Below, piece by piece: positions 47,461 to 56,153 of a DNA stretch of 64,000 bases. The notes beneath the pieces are model-generated. The model made no database searches and was not told where the DNA came from. It saw nothing but the letters and a program-made list of their open reading frames with translations. Source of the DNA: Bacillus mycoides (lineage in GTDB: Bacteria; Bacillota; Bacilli; Bacillales; Bacillaceae_G); contig NZ_CP036132.1 of assembly GCF_018742245.1 (NCBI RefSeq), positions 1,111,001 through 1,175,000 on the forward strand. The letters are read 5' to 3'. Both the position numbers and the translations under genes were made by a program. Every line of letters begins with the position of its first letter. The first letter of the stretch is position 1.

Positions 47461-47477
47461 TGTTAGAAAAAATAACA
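47461..47477. promoter_or_regulatory. GlnR/TnrA-type box, downstream site
   Basis: TGTTAGAAAAAATAACA matches TGTNA-N7-TNACA exactly. It lies 18-34 nt upstream of the amtB start, downstream of the predicted transcription start, so binding would block transcription. Confidence 0.65.
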
Positions 47478-47496
47478 TCGACTTGTTATGTTTCAT

Positions 47497-47525
47497 ATCA
47501 TATTCGAAATAAAAAGAAAAATCAA
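47497..47525 (-). promoter_or_regulatory. Promoter of the ammonium transporter gene
   Basis: On the minus strand TTGATT (47525-47520) and TATGAT (47502-47497) are separated by exactly 17 bp. Confidence 0.6.
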
Positions 47526-47553
47526 CTAAAAATTCAGAAAACTTTTCAAGTTA

Positions 47554-47570
47554 TGTTAGAAAACCTAACA
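47554..47570. promoter_or_regulatory. GlnR/TnrA-type box, upstream site
   Basis: TGTTAGAAAACCTAACA is a second exact match to TGTNA-N7-TNACA, upstream of the -35 element of amtB. It could be an activation site for a TnrA-like protein, or could serve the divergent amylase-like gene. Confidence 0.65.
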
Positions 47571-47660
47571 TTAGGTATTTTGGAGGAATAAAATCAACGT
47601 ATGCGATTTGTTCTGAAAATTGGTATAATATTCTTACAATTGGAAGTTTGGGGGATGCGT

Positions 47661-48956
47661 GTGAAAAAAATATGGACTAAGGAACTATTCATTTGTTTTT
47701 GTTTAGCTGTTATTTTGTTTGTACCAGTACATACTTTTGCGGAAGAAAAAAGGGAATGGCGAGATGAAGTTATATATTCCATTATGACTGATCGCTTTAA
47801 TAACGGAGAACCGAAAAATGACAAACAGTTAGACGTTGGTAATTTAGAAGGGTATCAGGGCGGAGATATAAGAGGGATTATAAAAAGATTGGACTACATA
47901 AAAGAAATGGGATTTACTACTATTATGCTTTCTCCGCTTTTTGAAAGTGAAAAGTATGATGGATTAGGCGTTCAAAACTTTCAAAAAGTAAATGAACATT
48001 TCGGAACAGAAAATGATGTGAAAGAACTTGTAAATGAGGCTCATCAAAAAGGAATGAAAGTTGTCTTTCAATTTCCGTATGAAGAAAATGAACAAAGATT
48101 AATAGACTCGATGAAATGGTGGATAAAGGAAGTCGATTTAGACGGAAGTTATGTGATACATAGTGAAAAAAAGCCGCGTACTTTTTGGGATGAAGTGCAA
48201 AAGGATTTGCAGAAGGTAAAGAAAGATTTTCGCATTATGACAAAGGAAGATAATGAGTACTATAAAAAAATAGTAGAGTCATTTTCAAAAGCAGATATGT
48301 CTGTGAAACCTTTATATGATGTGAGCGGAAGAGAAGAGGAATTCGCTACGTTTTTAGATAATCAAGAAACAAAGCGATTTGCGCGTATTGCAAAAGAAAA
48401 TATGTATTACCCGCCGTCTCGTTTAAAACTAGCGCTCACTTACTTATATACATCCCCAGGGATACCGAATTTTTATTACGGAACTGAAATCGCATTAGAT
48501 GGAGGGGATGCTCCAGATAATAGACGATTAATGGATTTCAAATCGGATGAAAAGTTTATGCAGCATATAACGAAGCTAGGTGAACTTAGACAAGCGAGAC
48601 CATCTTTACGACGCGGTACGTTTGAACTTCTATATGATAAAGATGGAATGAGTATACTAAAAAGAAAGTATAAAGACGAAGTAACATTAGTAGCGATTAA
48701 TAATACGAAAGAAACGCAAAAAGTTTCCTTACCTGTAAGTGCAATTGGTGATAAACAAGAGTTAAGAGGATTGTTAGAAGACGAAATTATAAGAGAAGAA
48801 AACGGAAAATTTTACCTTGTTTTAAAGCGCGAAGAGTCGAATGTGTATAAAGTTAGCGAAGAAACTGGTGTGAATTGGTTATTTATCTCCTTAATAGTCG
48901 GTGTGAATGTATTGTTTATTGCATTTTTAATTGTGGTTAAAAAGAGGAGGAAATGA
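47661..48956 (+). CDS. Alpha-amylase-like membrane protein lacking catalytic residues
   Basis: The product is 431 residues from GTG 47661, with TTGGGGG upstream. It has a signal peptide (residues ~1-28), a GH13-like barrel start (RDEVIYSIMTDRFNNGEPKN, GGDIRGIIKRLDYI), and a C-terminal membrane span with tail VKKRRK. The GH13 active-site regions are damaged: region I reads FQFPYEEN instead of Dxx[VN]H, region II reads DLDGSYVIHS without the nucleophile Asp, and region IV is FLDNQE with H changed to Q. The stretch between regions I and II is much shortened. It is probably a non-catalytic surface protein, perhaps glycan binding. Confidence 0.82.
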   Translation: MKKIWTKELFICFCLAVILFVPVHTFAEEKREWRDEVIYSIMTDRFNNGEPKNDKQLDVGNLEGYQGGDIRGIIKRLDYIKEMGFTTIMLSPLFESEKYDGLGVQNFQKVNEHFGTENDVKELVNEAHQKGMKVVFQFPYEENEQRLIDSMKWWIKEVDLDGSYVIHSEKKPRTFWDEVQKDLQKVKKDFRIMTKEDNEYYKKIVESFSKADMSVKPLYDVSGREEEFATFLDNQETKRFARIAKENMYYPPSRLKLALTYLYTSPGIPNFYYGTEIALDGGDAPDNRRLMDFKSDEKFMQHITKLGELRQARPSLRRGTFELLYDKDGMSILKRKYKDEVTLVAINNTKETQKVSLPVSAIGDKQELRGLLEDEIIREENGKFYLVLKREESNVYKVSEETGVNWLFISLIVGVNVLFIAFLIVVKKRRK

Positions 48957-49033
48957 GGGGGCTCTCTTTTGTGCTAAATTGATAGTTTATGATGAGGTGA
49001 GATGTTTGAGAAAAAGAAGTGGTTCGCTCTATG

Positions 49034-49191
49034 TTTATCCCGCTATTTGTGGGCAGTAAAACTCCCACCTCAAAATGCGGCTGGAGCAAAGAAGTTAGGT
49101 GGGAGATCAACTGCCCGTAAACGCCCGATTGGTGCGGGCTAATAATCAGTGGGGATGAACAAAACCCCCACTGATTAAAGTTTCACTGTAT
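49034..49191 (+). mobile_element. bcr1-type repeat element, full length
   Basis: This is a 158-bp element starting TTTATCCCGCTATTTGTGGG and ending in TTTCACTGTAT. It carries internal complementary blocks (CTCCCACCT/AGGTGGGAG and CAGTGGGGA/CCCCCACTG) that fold into a long hairpin. It is the same family as 44207-44320, 4.8 kb away, with an extra ~45 bp. Length and structure fit bcr1 of the B. cereus group. There is no coding capacity. Confidence 0.85.
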
Positions 49192-49226
49192 GTCTTCTTA
49201 TCGTATTCGTAAGTTTGCATTTTTGG

Positions 49227-49385
49227 GACAACGGTGACGATGGGGAATTTGTTCGGTGGGGCGATAGTGTTCATTCTGTTGATACAGCGGTTCTTAAGCG
49301 AAGTAATATTAAATACAAAGTTGAAAATGATAAAGTTTATATTCCAGAAAAATCATTTGATAAAGCGATAATGTGTTGCTCTTAA
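49227..49385 (+). pseudogene. Coding remnant of unknown origin
   Basis: This is an open frame of 52 codons ending in TAA, without a start codon. Its product begins DNGDDGEFVRWGDSVHSVDT and ends with KSFDKAIMCCS. Upstream the frame is broken where a bcr1 copy lies. It looks like the 3' end of a gene whose 5' part was lost. The rest of 48957-49456 is bcr1 plus a terminator. Confidence 0.5.
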
Positions 49386-49425
49386 AAATGTGTACAACTT
49401 AAAATGTTATAACCCTTAATAAGTA

Positions 49426-49457
49426 AAAAACTCCTCTAATGAGAGGAGTTTTCTTTT
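49426..49457 (-). terminator. Rho-independent terminator
   Basis: AAAACTCCTCT and AGAGGAGTTTT form the stem; the minus-strand tail is T-rich, ending the yajQ-family gene. Confidence 0.85.
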
Positions 49458-49948
49458 TAGCGATAGTTAATGAACTGTACGTCGATTGGTAAGTCAACGC
49501 TGCGAACGGCTGCGATTACTGCTTGTAAGTCATCACGGCTTTTCGCTGTTACGCGTACTTGGTCATCTTGCACTTGTGTTTTCACTTTTAATTTCATTTC
49601 TTTAATGATGTTGTTGATTTTTTTCGCGTTATCTTTATCGATACCTTGTTGCAGAGTTGCACGTTGGCGAACAGTGTTACCAGATGCAGCCTCAACTTTT
49701 CCGTAGTCCAAGTTTTTAATTGGAACGTTACGTTTTACAAGTTTAGAAATTAGAACGTCTTTTACTTGGTCTAATTTGAACTCGTCATCAGAAGTTAAAA
49801 CAAGTACTTCTTTTTCTAATTTAATATCACTTTTACTACCTTTAAAGTCATATCGGTTTTGGATTTCCTTTAATGCGATGTTAATTGCGTTTGTTACTTC
49901 AGGTAATTCTACTTTCGAAACGATGTCAAAAGAACTGTCTTTTGCCAT
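49457..49948 (-). CDS. YajQ-family nucleotide-binding protein
   Basis: The product is 163 residues from ATG 49948, with GGAGGTG upstream; the in-frame extension to 49963 is beyond the ribosome site. It begins [17 protein letters not shown] and contains [14 protein letters not shown], both hallmarks of the family, and ends [11 protein letters not shown]. Family members bind nucleotides; cyclic di-GMP binding is shown for Xanthomonas. The role in Bacillus is unclear. Confidence 0.93.
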   Translation of the reverse strand: MAKDSSFDIVSKVELPEVTNAINIALKEIQNRYDFKGSKSDIKLEKEVLVLTSDDEFKLDQVKDVLISKLVKRNVPIKNLDYGKVEAASGNTVRQRATLQQGIDKDNAKKINNIIKEMKLKVKTQVQDDQVRVTAKSRDDLQAVIAAVRSVDLPIDVQFINYR

Positions 49949-50232
49949 AGTTAGCACCTCCAAATAAATTTCTATCTTTTAATGCACCTAAATAGGCTAT
50001 GTAATATACATATTAAAGTATAGCGGAAAATACATCGATTAGATAGAGTGTTGCAACTTAAGTGTTTTGACGGATCATCCGTAGGGTAATATAGTCCTAT
50101 AGATAAAGTCTTTATTTAATTATAGTGAATTTTGGGCAGTTGGACAAATAAAGGAAAAATCGTGTTATAATTAACTTTTGTTTGGAATGATAAAAAAGAT
50201 AACTTTATATATATAGAAGGGAATTAAAAAAT

Positions 50233-51087
50233 ATGTATTTGCAATTAGGATCGATTGAACAGGTAACTGTTTTACGCGAAACGGAAATCGGATATATGGT
50301 TGGAAACGAAGAGGAAGAAATCTTCCTACATAAAAACGAATTAGCTGGAGAAATTGCAGAAGGCGATACGATTGATGTATTCTTATACCTTGATCACCAA
50401 AATCGTATTTCAGCAACAATGAAGGAACCAATTATTACAACACATGATTGGAATTGGGTAAAGGTTGTAGAAGTTATTCCTAGTTTAGGTGTGTTTGTTG
50501 ATATTGGTGTATCAAAAGATATACTAATTCCACTTGATGAGTTTCCAATTTATATGCCAGTATGGCCTCAGGAAGGCGACGAATTATATTGTACGTTAAA
50601 ATTAACGAATCGTGATCGTTTAATTGCTCTTCCGGCAAGAGACAGTGATATGCAAGAAATTATCGTAGATGCAACGCCATCTATGCGTAATAAAAATGTA
50701 AATGGACGTGTGTATCGCTCACTTCAAGTTGGTTCATTCATACTAACTGACGAGCATTTCCGTGCTTTCTTACACCATACAGAAAGAAAAGAACAAGTCC
50801 GCATCGGTGAGCGCGTAACAGGCCGTATCATTGACGTGAAAGATGACGGTACAATCAACATTTCACTTCTTCCTCGTAAAGAAGAAGGAATGGAAGATGA
50901 TGCAGCAGTACTTTATGCATATATGGAAGAACGAGGCGGAGCGATGCCGTTTTGGGATAAGAGCAACCCAGAAGACATTAAAGAACGTTTCAATATGAGT
51001 AAAGCTGCCTTTAAGCGTGCACTTGGTAAACTGATGAAAGAAGAAAAGATTTACCAAGAAGAAGGCTGGACTTACTTTAAAAAATAA
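50233..51087 (+). CDS. cvfB: S1-domain RNA-binding protein CvfB (YitL)
   Basis: The product is 284 residues. Successive S1-like beta-barrels (start to ~65, ~70-135, ~150-225) are followed by a winged-helix domain ending YQEEGWTYFKK. This layout defines CvfB, an RNA-binding regulator in Firmicutes named for Staphylococcus virulence. AGAAGGGAATT precedes ATG 50233. In B. subtilis the orthologue yitL lies near yitT, as here. Confidence 0.88.
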   Translation: MYLQLGSIEQVTVLRETEIGYMVGNEEEEIFLHKNELAGEIAEGDTIDVFLYLDHQNRISATMKEPIITTHDWNWVKVVEVIPSLGVFVDIGVSKDILIPLDEFPIYMPVWPQEGDELYCTLKLTNRDRLIALPARDSDMQEIIVDATPSMRNKNVNGRVYRSLQVGSFILTDEHFRAFLHHTERKEQVRIGERVTGRIIDVKDDGTINISLLPRKEEGMEDDAAVLYAYMEERGGAMPFWDKSNPEDIKERFNMSKAAFKRALGKLMKEEKIYQEEGWTYFKK

Positions 51088-51098
51088 AGTGAATGAAA

Positions 51099-51152
51099 AA
51101 GATCTATTTTTCTCTAGTTTGTTAGGAGGAAAATAGGTCTTTTTTTATTTCA
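51099..51152 (+). terminator. Rho-independent terminator
   Basis: AAGATCTATTTT and AAAATAGGTCTT arms precede TTTTTTTATTT. Confidence 0.75.
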
Positions 51153-51178
51153 TTTTTTTGTAAAAAAAGACAAATTAA

Positions 51179-53740
51179 TTGAAAATTAGATATTTTCTTG
51201 ATATTATTCGAATTGTTGGGGATTATTTTAAAAAAGGAGAAGTTTCTTCTAGTTTCAATCCTATTACAAATAGTAGTGTAGAGAATGTAACGGAACAAGG
51301 ATGTATTCCTGGATGGATTCGAGGAGACGGGACAAGTTGTGATCCAAAAGATGTTTCTCATCAGGAAAGTTTTACAGGAGGTTCATCTATTTTATTAGAG
51401 CGTAGCCAATACGGTGGTTCAAATATAGGATATGGTCAGCATATAGACTTAAATCAGAAAAAGGCAGAAACATTAACGCTAACAGGAATGTCTAAATCTG
51501 AAAATGTAGAAAATGATGCTACAGATAAATTATCTAGAGACTACTCTGTTTGGGCAGATGTACATTATCAAGATGGCAGCGGTGAAAATTATCAAGCGAA
51601 ATTCCCAAGTGGGACAAATGATTGGAACCGTAGTGCGGTTGTCATTCCAGCTAAGAAACCAATTAAGCGGATTCAAGTGTACCTATTATTTAGAAACAAT
51701 AATAAAGGAAAAGTATGGTTTGATGATGTTCGTTTATTAGAAGGAAATGCTCTTATTAAAAATGAGTACGACAACGACGGAAATGTTGTTGCTGCATATG
51801 ATGAAGAGGGGCAAAAAAATACATTCACGTACGATGCATCAGGAAATAAAAAGAGCGAGACAGATGAAAAAAGAAATACAAAATTATATGATTACAATAA
51901 AGATAATCTATTAACAAAGGTTACCCTGAAAAATGGTACTTCTGTAAATTATCTTTATGATCATAATGGAAATACAACAGAGAAATCTGTCATGTTTGGT
52001 GGGAAAACACAAACACACAAATATGAATATGATGTAGATAATAAAAATACAGTGTATATCGATGCATTAAACCGTCGTATTGAAAATACGTACGATGAAA
52101 ATGCAAACAAGATTAAAACAACAATGCCAAACGGCTCTATTTTAGAATCTGTATATGACTCAGCAGATCGCGTCATTGGTGAAAAGCGAAATGGAAAAGA
52201 TTCATTTACATTTGAACGTGATCAGAATGGACAAGTTACGAAAGTAAAAGACCATGTCAACGGTGTAGAACGTACAAAAACATACGATAAGGCTGACCGC
52301 GCGACAAGTGCAACGGATAGCCGGGGCGGAAAGATTGACTGGACGTATCATGACAAAGCAAACAGTAAGACAGAAAAGCTAAAAGAACAAACAGTAACGC
52401 AAGGTGGATACACAAATAAAGTATCGTATGACTACAACACGTTAGATCAAAATATTCGTGTGACAGACGGTTCTCAAACGTATCGATTTGATTACGACGA
52501 TCAAGGAAATGTTCGTACGTATACAGCCGGAAATGGTTCAGGTTCTACATTCAACTATGACCATGCGAACAAAATTAAAGATTTAGTAGTAGGTACGTCA
52601 AACAGTATTCTACTTTCTGAACGATATGAATATGACCAAGCGGGTAACCGTACGAAGATTAAACATGAAGGTGCGGGCGGAAAAGTAACAGAAACAAACT
52701 TTGTATATGACCCGATCAACCAACTATTAAACGAGACATTACAAAACGGAACAAGTAAATCGTACACATATGATGGATTTGGCAACCGTACAAGTGTGAA
52801 AGTTGTAGAGAATGGAAAAGAAACAAAGTCTATAGCGGCAACATTCAATGAAGGAAATCAGCTTGTAAAATTCGGAAACGAATCGTTAACGTATGATGCG
52901 AATGGAAATCGTACATCTGACGGGAAGTACAAGTATACATGGAATGAAGATGACCAGATTGTTGCGATTACGAAACAGGATGAGAGTAATCCATTTGCAA
53001 CTTATAAATATGACGATGGTAATCGCCGTATTGAAAAGAATGTAGGTGGAACCGTAACACGCTACTTCTATGATGGAGATAGTATCAATCCATTGTATGA
53101 AACAGATGGAAGTGGAAAAGTCCTCCGTCAATATGTATATAACAAAGACGGCGTCCGCCTAGCAATGAAAATACAAGATCAATCGGTATACTACCACTAC
53201 AATCCGCGCGGTGACGTAGTAGCGATGACCGACAAAAACGGACAAATAGTCGCAAGCTATGAATATGATGCGTGGGGTAACGTATTAAAGAGTGATACGA
53301 AAGGTATCGCGGCAGATAATCCATTTGGATATGCGGGATACATGTATGATAAAGAAATTGGCATGTATTATTTGATGGCACGTTATTATAATCCAGATCA
53401 TGGTGTGTTCTTATCGGTGGATCCTGATCCGGGTGATGAGGATGATCCGGTTACAATGAATGGGTATACGTATGCAGACAATAATCCGGTAATGAAGATC
53501 GATCCTGATGGGCATGCTCCATGGTGGGTTGCAAGTGCAGCAATGGGTGCTGGTTTTGGATTAGCTTCTTATTTATACAAAAACAGGAAGAGTGGATATA
53601 GTTGGAAAGGTGCTTTAAAAGCCACAGGGACAGGTGCTTTACGTGGTTTGGCTTTCGGAGGAGTAGGGAGAGTTTTAGGTTTTATAGCTCCTATGAAAGG
53701 TGGGCAAGACTTCTGGGGAAAACTATCCAAGGAAGAGTGA
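51179..53740 (+). CDS. 5'-truncated Rhs/WapA-type polymorphic toxin
   Basis: The product is 853 residues read from TTG 51179. No signal peptide or cell-wall-binding part is present, so this is the C-terminal half of a WapA-like protein. Residues ~25-195 look like a carbohydrate-binding jelly roll (ending GKVWFDDVRLLEGN). YD repeats follow (residues ~200-690), then the Rhs hallmark FGYAGYMYDKEIGMYYLMARY and the boundary NNPVMKIDPDGHA. The variable tip begins at APWWVASAAMG and is cut short by a frameshift near 53710-53735. No strong ribosome site precedes the TTG. It is likely a silent or decayed copy. Confidence 0.82.
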   Translation: MKIRYFLDIIRIVGDYFKKGEVSSSFNPITNSSVENVTEQGCIPGWIRGDGTSCDPKDVSHQESFTGGSSILLERSQYGGSNIGYGQHIDLNQKKAETLTLTGMSKSENVENDATDKLSRDYSVWADVHYQDGSGENYQAKFPSGTNDWNRSAVVIPAKKPIKRIQVYLLFRNNNKGKVWFDDVRLLEGNALIKNEYDNDGNVVAAYDEEGQKNTFTYDASGNKKSETDEKRNTKLYDYNKDNLLTKVTLKNGTSVNYLYDHNGNTTEKSVMFGGKTQTHKYEYDVDNKNTVYIDALNRRIENTYDENANKIKTTMPNGSILESVYDSADRVIGEKRNGKDSFTFERDQNGQVTKVKDHVNGVERTKTYDKADRATSATDSRGGKIDWTYHDKANSKTEKLKEQTVTQGGYTNKVSYDYNTLDQNIRVTDGSQTYRFDYDDQGNVRTYTAGNGSGSTFNYDHANKIKDLVVGTSNSILLSERYEYDQAGNRTKIKHEGAGGKVTETNFVYDPINQLLNETLQNGTSKSYTYDGFGNRTSVKVVENGKETKSIAATFNEGNQLVKFGNESLTYDANGNRTSDGKYKYTWNEDDQIVAITKQDESNPFATYKYDDGNRRIEKNVGGTVTRYFYDGDSINPLYETDGSGKVLRQYVYNKDGVRLAMKIQDQSVYYHYNPRGDVVAMTDKNGQIVASYEYDAWGNVLKSDTKGIAADNPFGYAGYMYDKEIGMYYLMARYYNPDHGVFLSVDPDPGDEDDPVTMNGYTYADNNPVMKIDPDGHAPWWVASAAMGAGFGLASYLYKNRKSGYSWKGALKATGTGALRGLAFGGVGRVLGFIAPMKGGQDFWGKLSKEE

Positions 53741-53910
53741 CTGTCCCGTTTAAACAGGTCGGTCGTAATGTATCCCGATTGGCTAAAAATCCGAAAAAAC
53801 ATTTTGGAAGGCTTCCAGGAGCGAGGTTAGAGAGTATAGCTAAAGCGAGGAAGAATTCTACAAAAGCAAAGTTAATGCGTATTTCTAATGCGATAGGAAA
53901 GCGTAAATAA
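53712..53910 (+). pseudogene. Frameshifted end of the first toxin tip (family A)
   Basis: The tip continues in the frame set by 53602: GKTIQGRVTVPFKQVGRN, then a basic tail ending LMRISNAIGKRK at TAA 53908-53910. The residues GARLESIAKARKNSTKAK reappear in the remnant at 56408-56514, showing that this frame was once translated. One base gained or lost between about 53705 and 53735 would restore a continuous tip. Confidence 0.78.
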
Positions 53911-53926
53911 ATTTAAAGAAGGAGAA

Positions 53927-54280
53927 TTGATAGCGGTTTTGGAATTTATTGTGATTCTTGTTTTAAATATTTTAATAGCGTCTGTTATTCTTTTGCAAGA
54001 TTACTATGCGGGTAGTATAAAACCATTTTATTATCAAAAAATCGCTGCTGCGGTTATAGTTATACGTTCATTTTTGAGTATATGGATTACCTATTCTATG
54101 ATAGCTACACTATTGGGGACATTAAAAATTTTAGTAGTTCAATCAGTTATATTACTTTGCCTTTGGGGGCTTATGCAGTATGTAAAGAAGTGCGGGGGAA
54201 AGTGGTATATTACAATGATGGCACTTATTATTTATGGTCTTAGCTGTTATTTTCATATTATGTATGCTATGACAGTGTAG
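53927..54280 (+). CDS. Membrane immunity protein candidate (family A, copy 1)
   Basis: The product is about 117 residues with four hydrophobic segments (VLEFIVILVLNILIASVILL and others). The TTG 53927 start is only 2 nt from AAGGAG, so the real start may be TTG 53939. It directly follows toxin tip A and is homologous to 56531-56893, which also follows a tip-A remnant: ILEF / VLEF starts, W[IL]T[IM][MV]A and YG[LV] near the ends match. The repeated pairing supports an immunity function. Confidence 0.65.
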   Translation: MIAVLEFIVILVLNILIASVILLQDYYAGSIKPFYYQKIAAAVIVIRSFLSIWITYSMIATLLGTLKILVVQSVILLCLWGLMQYVKKCGGKWYITMMALIIYGLSCYFHIMYAMTV

Positions 54281-54302
54281 AAGAAGTTTATAAAATGTAG
54301 GA

Positions 54303-54527
54303 AATATTGGTGTATATAATGTTGGTTTAATTGTAGTTGTATTAGCGATGGTGTTAAAAAAGAGACACTATAAGGTGGTAACGGTGTTAGTGGTGAGTCT
54401 AATATATATATTCATAGCAACCTATACTCCATATAGGTCGTTCTTTAGTAATACAATTAATATATTAATACTAATCGCTTTGATGATTAGTGGAATATTA
54501 GCTAGTATTTTTGAAAAAGAAAAGTAA
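54303..54527 (+). pseudogene. Immunity gene remnant (family B, copy 1)
   Basis: The frame reads NVGLIVVVLAMVLKKRHYK ... ISGILASIFEKEK with no start codon before an internal ATG 54348. It is homologous to 55730-55972, which ends in the same GFFEKEK, and to 58130-58294. It has no toxin tip in front of it, so it is an orphan. Confidence 0.7.
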
Positions 54528-54537
54528 AGCCGATTCG

Positions 54538-54592
54538 GTGTATCTCAAAATCTAAACAAATAGTTTGATTTTGGGATACACTTTTTTATTTT
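54538..54592 (+). terminator. Island terminator, copy 1
   Basis: GTGTATCTCAAAATC and GATTTTGGGATACAC form a long stem followed by TTTTTTATTTT. The same hairpin occurs at 55988 and 58312. Confidence 0.88.
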
Positions 54593-54661
54593 AAATAAAC
54601 AGCAAACCTTATATGTGCTTCTGATGCTATGGGAAAATAACTTGTAAAATTTAGGGATGGA

Positions 54662-55720
54662 TTGTTAACGTATGATGCAAATGGAAATCGTACATCAGAT
54701 GGAAAGTACAAGTATACGTGGAACGAAGATGACCAGATTGTAGCGATTACGAAACAGGATGAGAGCGATGCATTTGCAACTTATAAATATGACGATGATA
54801 ATCGCCGTATTGAAAAGAATGTAGGTGGAACCGTAACACGCTACTTCTATGATGGAGATAGTATCAATCCATTGTATGAAACAGATGGAAGTGGAAAAGT
54901 CCTTCGTCAATATGTATATTCTACAAGTGGTACACGTCTAGCAATGAAATCGCAAGGACAAACGTTATACTACCACTATAACCCTCGTGGTGATGTAGTT
55001 GCGATGACAGATCAAAATAGAGAAGTTGTTGCAACGTATGAATATGATGCATGAGGTAATGTGTTAAAGGGTGATACGAAAGGTATCGCAGCAGACAATC
55101 CATTTGGATATGCGGGATACATGTATGATAAAGAAATTGGCATGTATTATTTGATGGCACGTTATTATAATCCTGAGCATGGTGTGTTCTTATCGGTAGA
55201 TCCTGATCCGGGTGATGAGGATGATCCGGTTACAATGAATGGATATACGTATGGTGATAATAATCCGGTGATGATGGTGGATCCGGATGGGCATTGGGCA
55301 TATCGTCCTTGGGGGACGACACAATTGTGGGTTTATGATAAAAGAACAGCTTATGCCAACTCTAGGGGAGTAAGAGCGGGAATAAAAAGTTGGGCTGAGA
55401 GCTATGGTTTTAATTTTTCTGGAGCTGGTAAGGTCATGCCTTTTGGAATAGCTGGATATGCAGGTTGGTCCGGATCTATAAAACAATCAAAACAAAAAGC
55501 AGGTAGCGTAAAAGTTGGAAATAGAGTCGGAAAATATGCAGTTGTGAATAATGCGAAAAAAACAGCGACTAAAGCACTAATTATGAGGGGAAGTAAGGCT
55601 TTGGGGATATATGGATTTCTTCCAGATACAGGAGTGTTTTTAGATGGATATTATAAAGGTTATAAAACAGCATATAAAAATTATAATCCTAAAAGAAACT
55701 CTAGGAAAAGTAAGAGATAG
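54662..55720 (+). pseudogene. Orphan Rhs module with toxin tip B, nonsense codon in core
   Basis: A partial core (LTYDANGNRTSDGKYKYTW onward) nearly identical to 52877-53490 is followed by boundary MVDPDGHW and a ~130-residue tip. TGA at 55052-55054 replaces the TGG of the conserved DAWGNVL, but the frame continues to 55720. The tip ends with GIYGFLPDTGVFLDGYYKGY and a basic tail. There is no start or ribosome site for the core, so it is a donor-type orphan, not an expressed gene. Confidence 0.82.
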
Positions 55721-55729
55721 GAGCGGTAT

Positions 55730-55972
55730 ATGTCTAGTAGTGAAATTATTTATGGTGTTTTTGCTTTTGGTTGGATTATATACGCTGTAATTATTACTTG
55801 GAGGGCAAAAGAATATAAGAGATTGAGTGTAGCGTTAATATTATTCGTTTATATGATTTTGATAGCTTTTACTTCTTATTTTGATTTTTTTAGTTGGAAG
55901 GTTAAATGTTTAGTTGTATTTTCTTTATGTGTGCTTTTTATCATAGCTGGCTTTTTTGAAAAAGAGAAGTAA
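55730..55972 (+). CDS. Membrane immunity protein candidate (family B)
   Basis: The product is 80 residues from ATG 55730, with GATAGGAGCG just upstream, 9 nt after the stop of toxin tip B. It has three hydrophobic segments and ends IIAGFFEKEK. Decayed relatives lie at 54303, 58130 and 59104. The tight spacing to the tip is typical of toxin/immunity pairs. Confidence 0.68.
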   Translation: MSSSEIIYGVFAFGWIIYAVIITWRAKEYKRLSVALILFVYMILIAFTSYFDFFSWKVKCLVVFSLCVLFIIAGFFEKEK

Positions 55973-55987
55973 AGAAAAGCTGATTCA

Positions 55988-56042
55988 GTGTATCTCAAAA
56001 ATTAAACAGGTAGTTTGATTTTGGGATACACTTTTTTATTTT
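55988..56042 (+). terminator. Island terminator, copy 2
   Basis: It repeats the GTGTATCTCAAAA ... TTTTGGGATACAC hairpin with TTTTTTATTTT, closing the tip B/immunity B unit. Confidence 0.88.
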
Positions 56043-56153
56043 AAATAATACATTCCTGCTACTATGGCAACAGTAGGAAAGTCTATGTAAGATCAATTAG
56101 CAGAATGCTAGATGTCTATAGGTTTCGGAAAGCGATTTAAGAGGAGTGATAGG

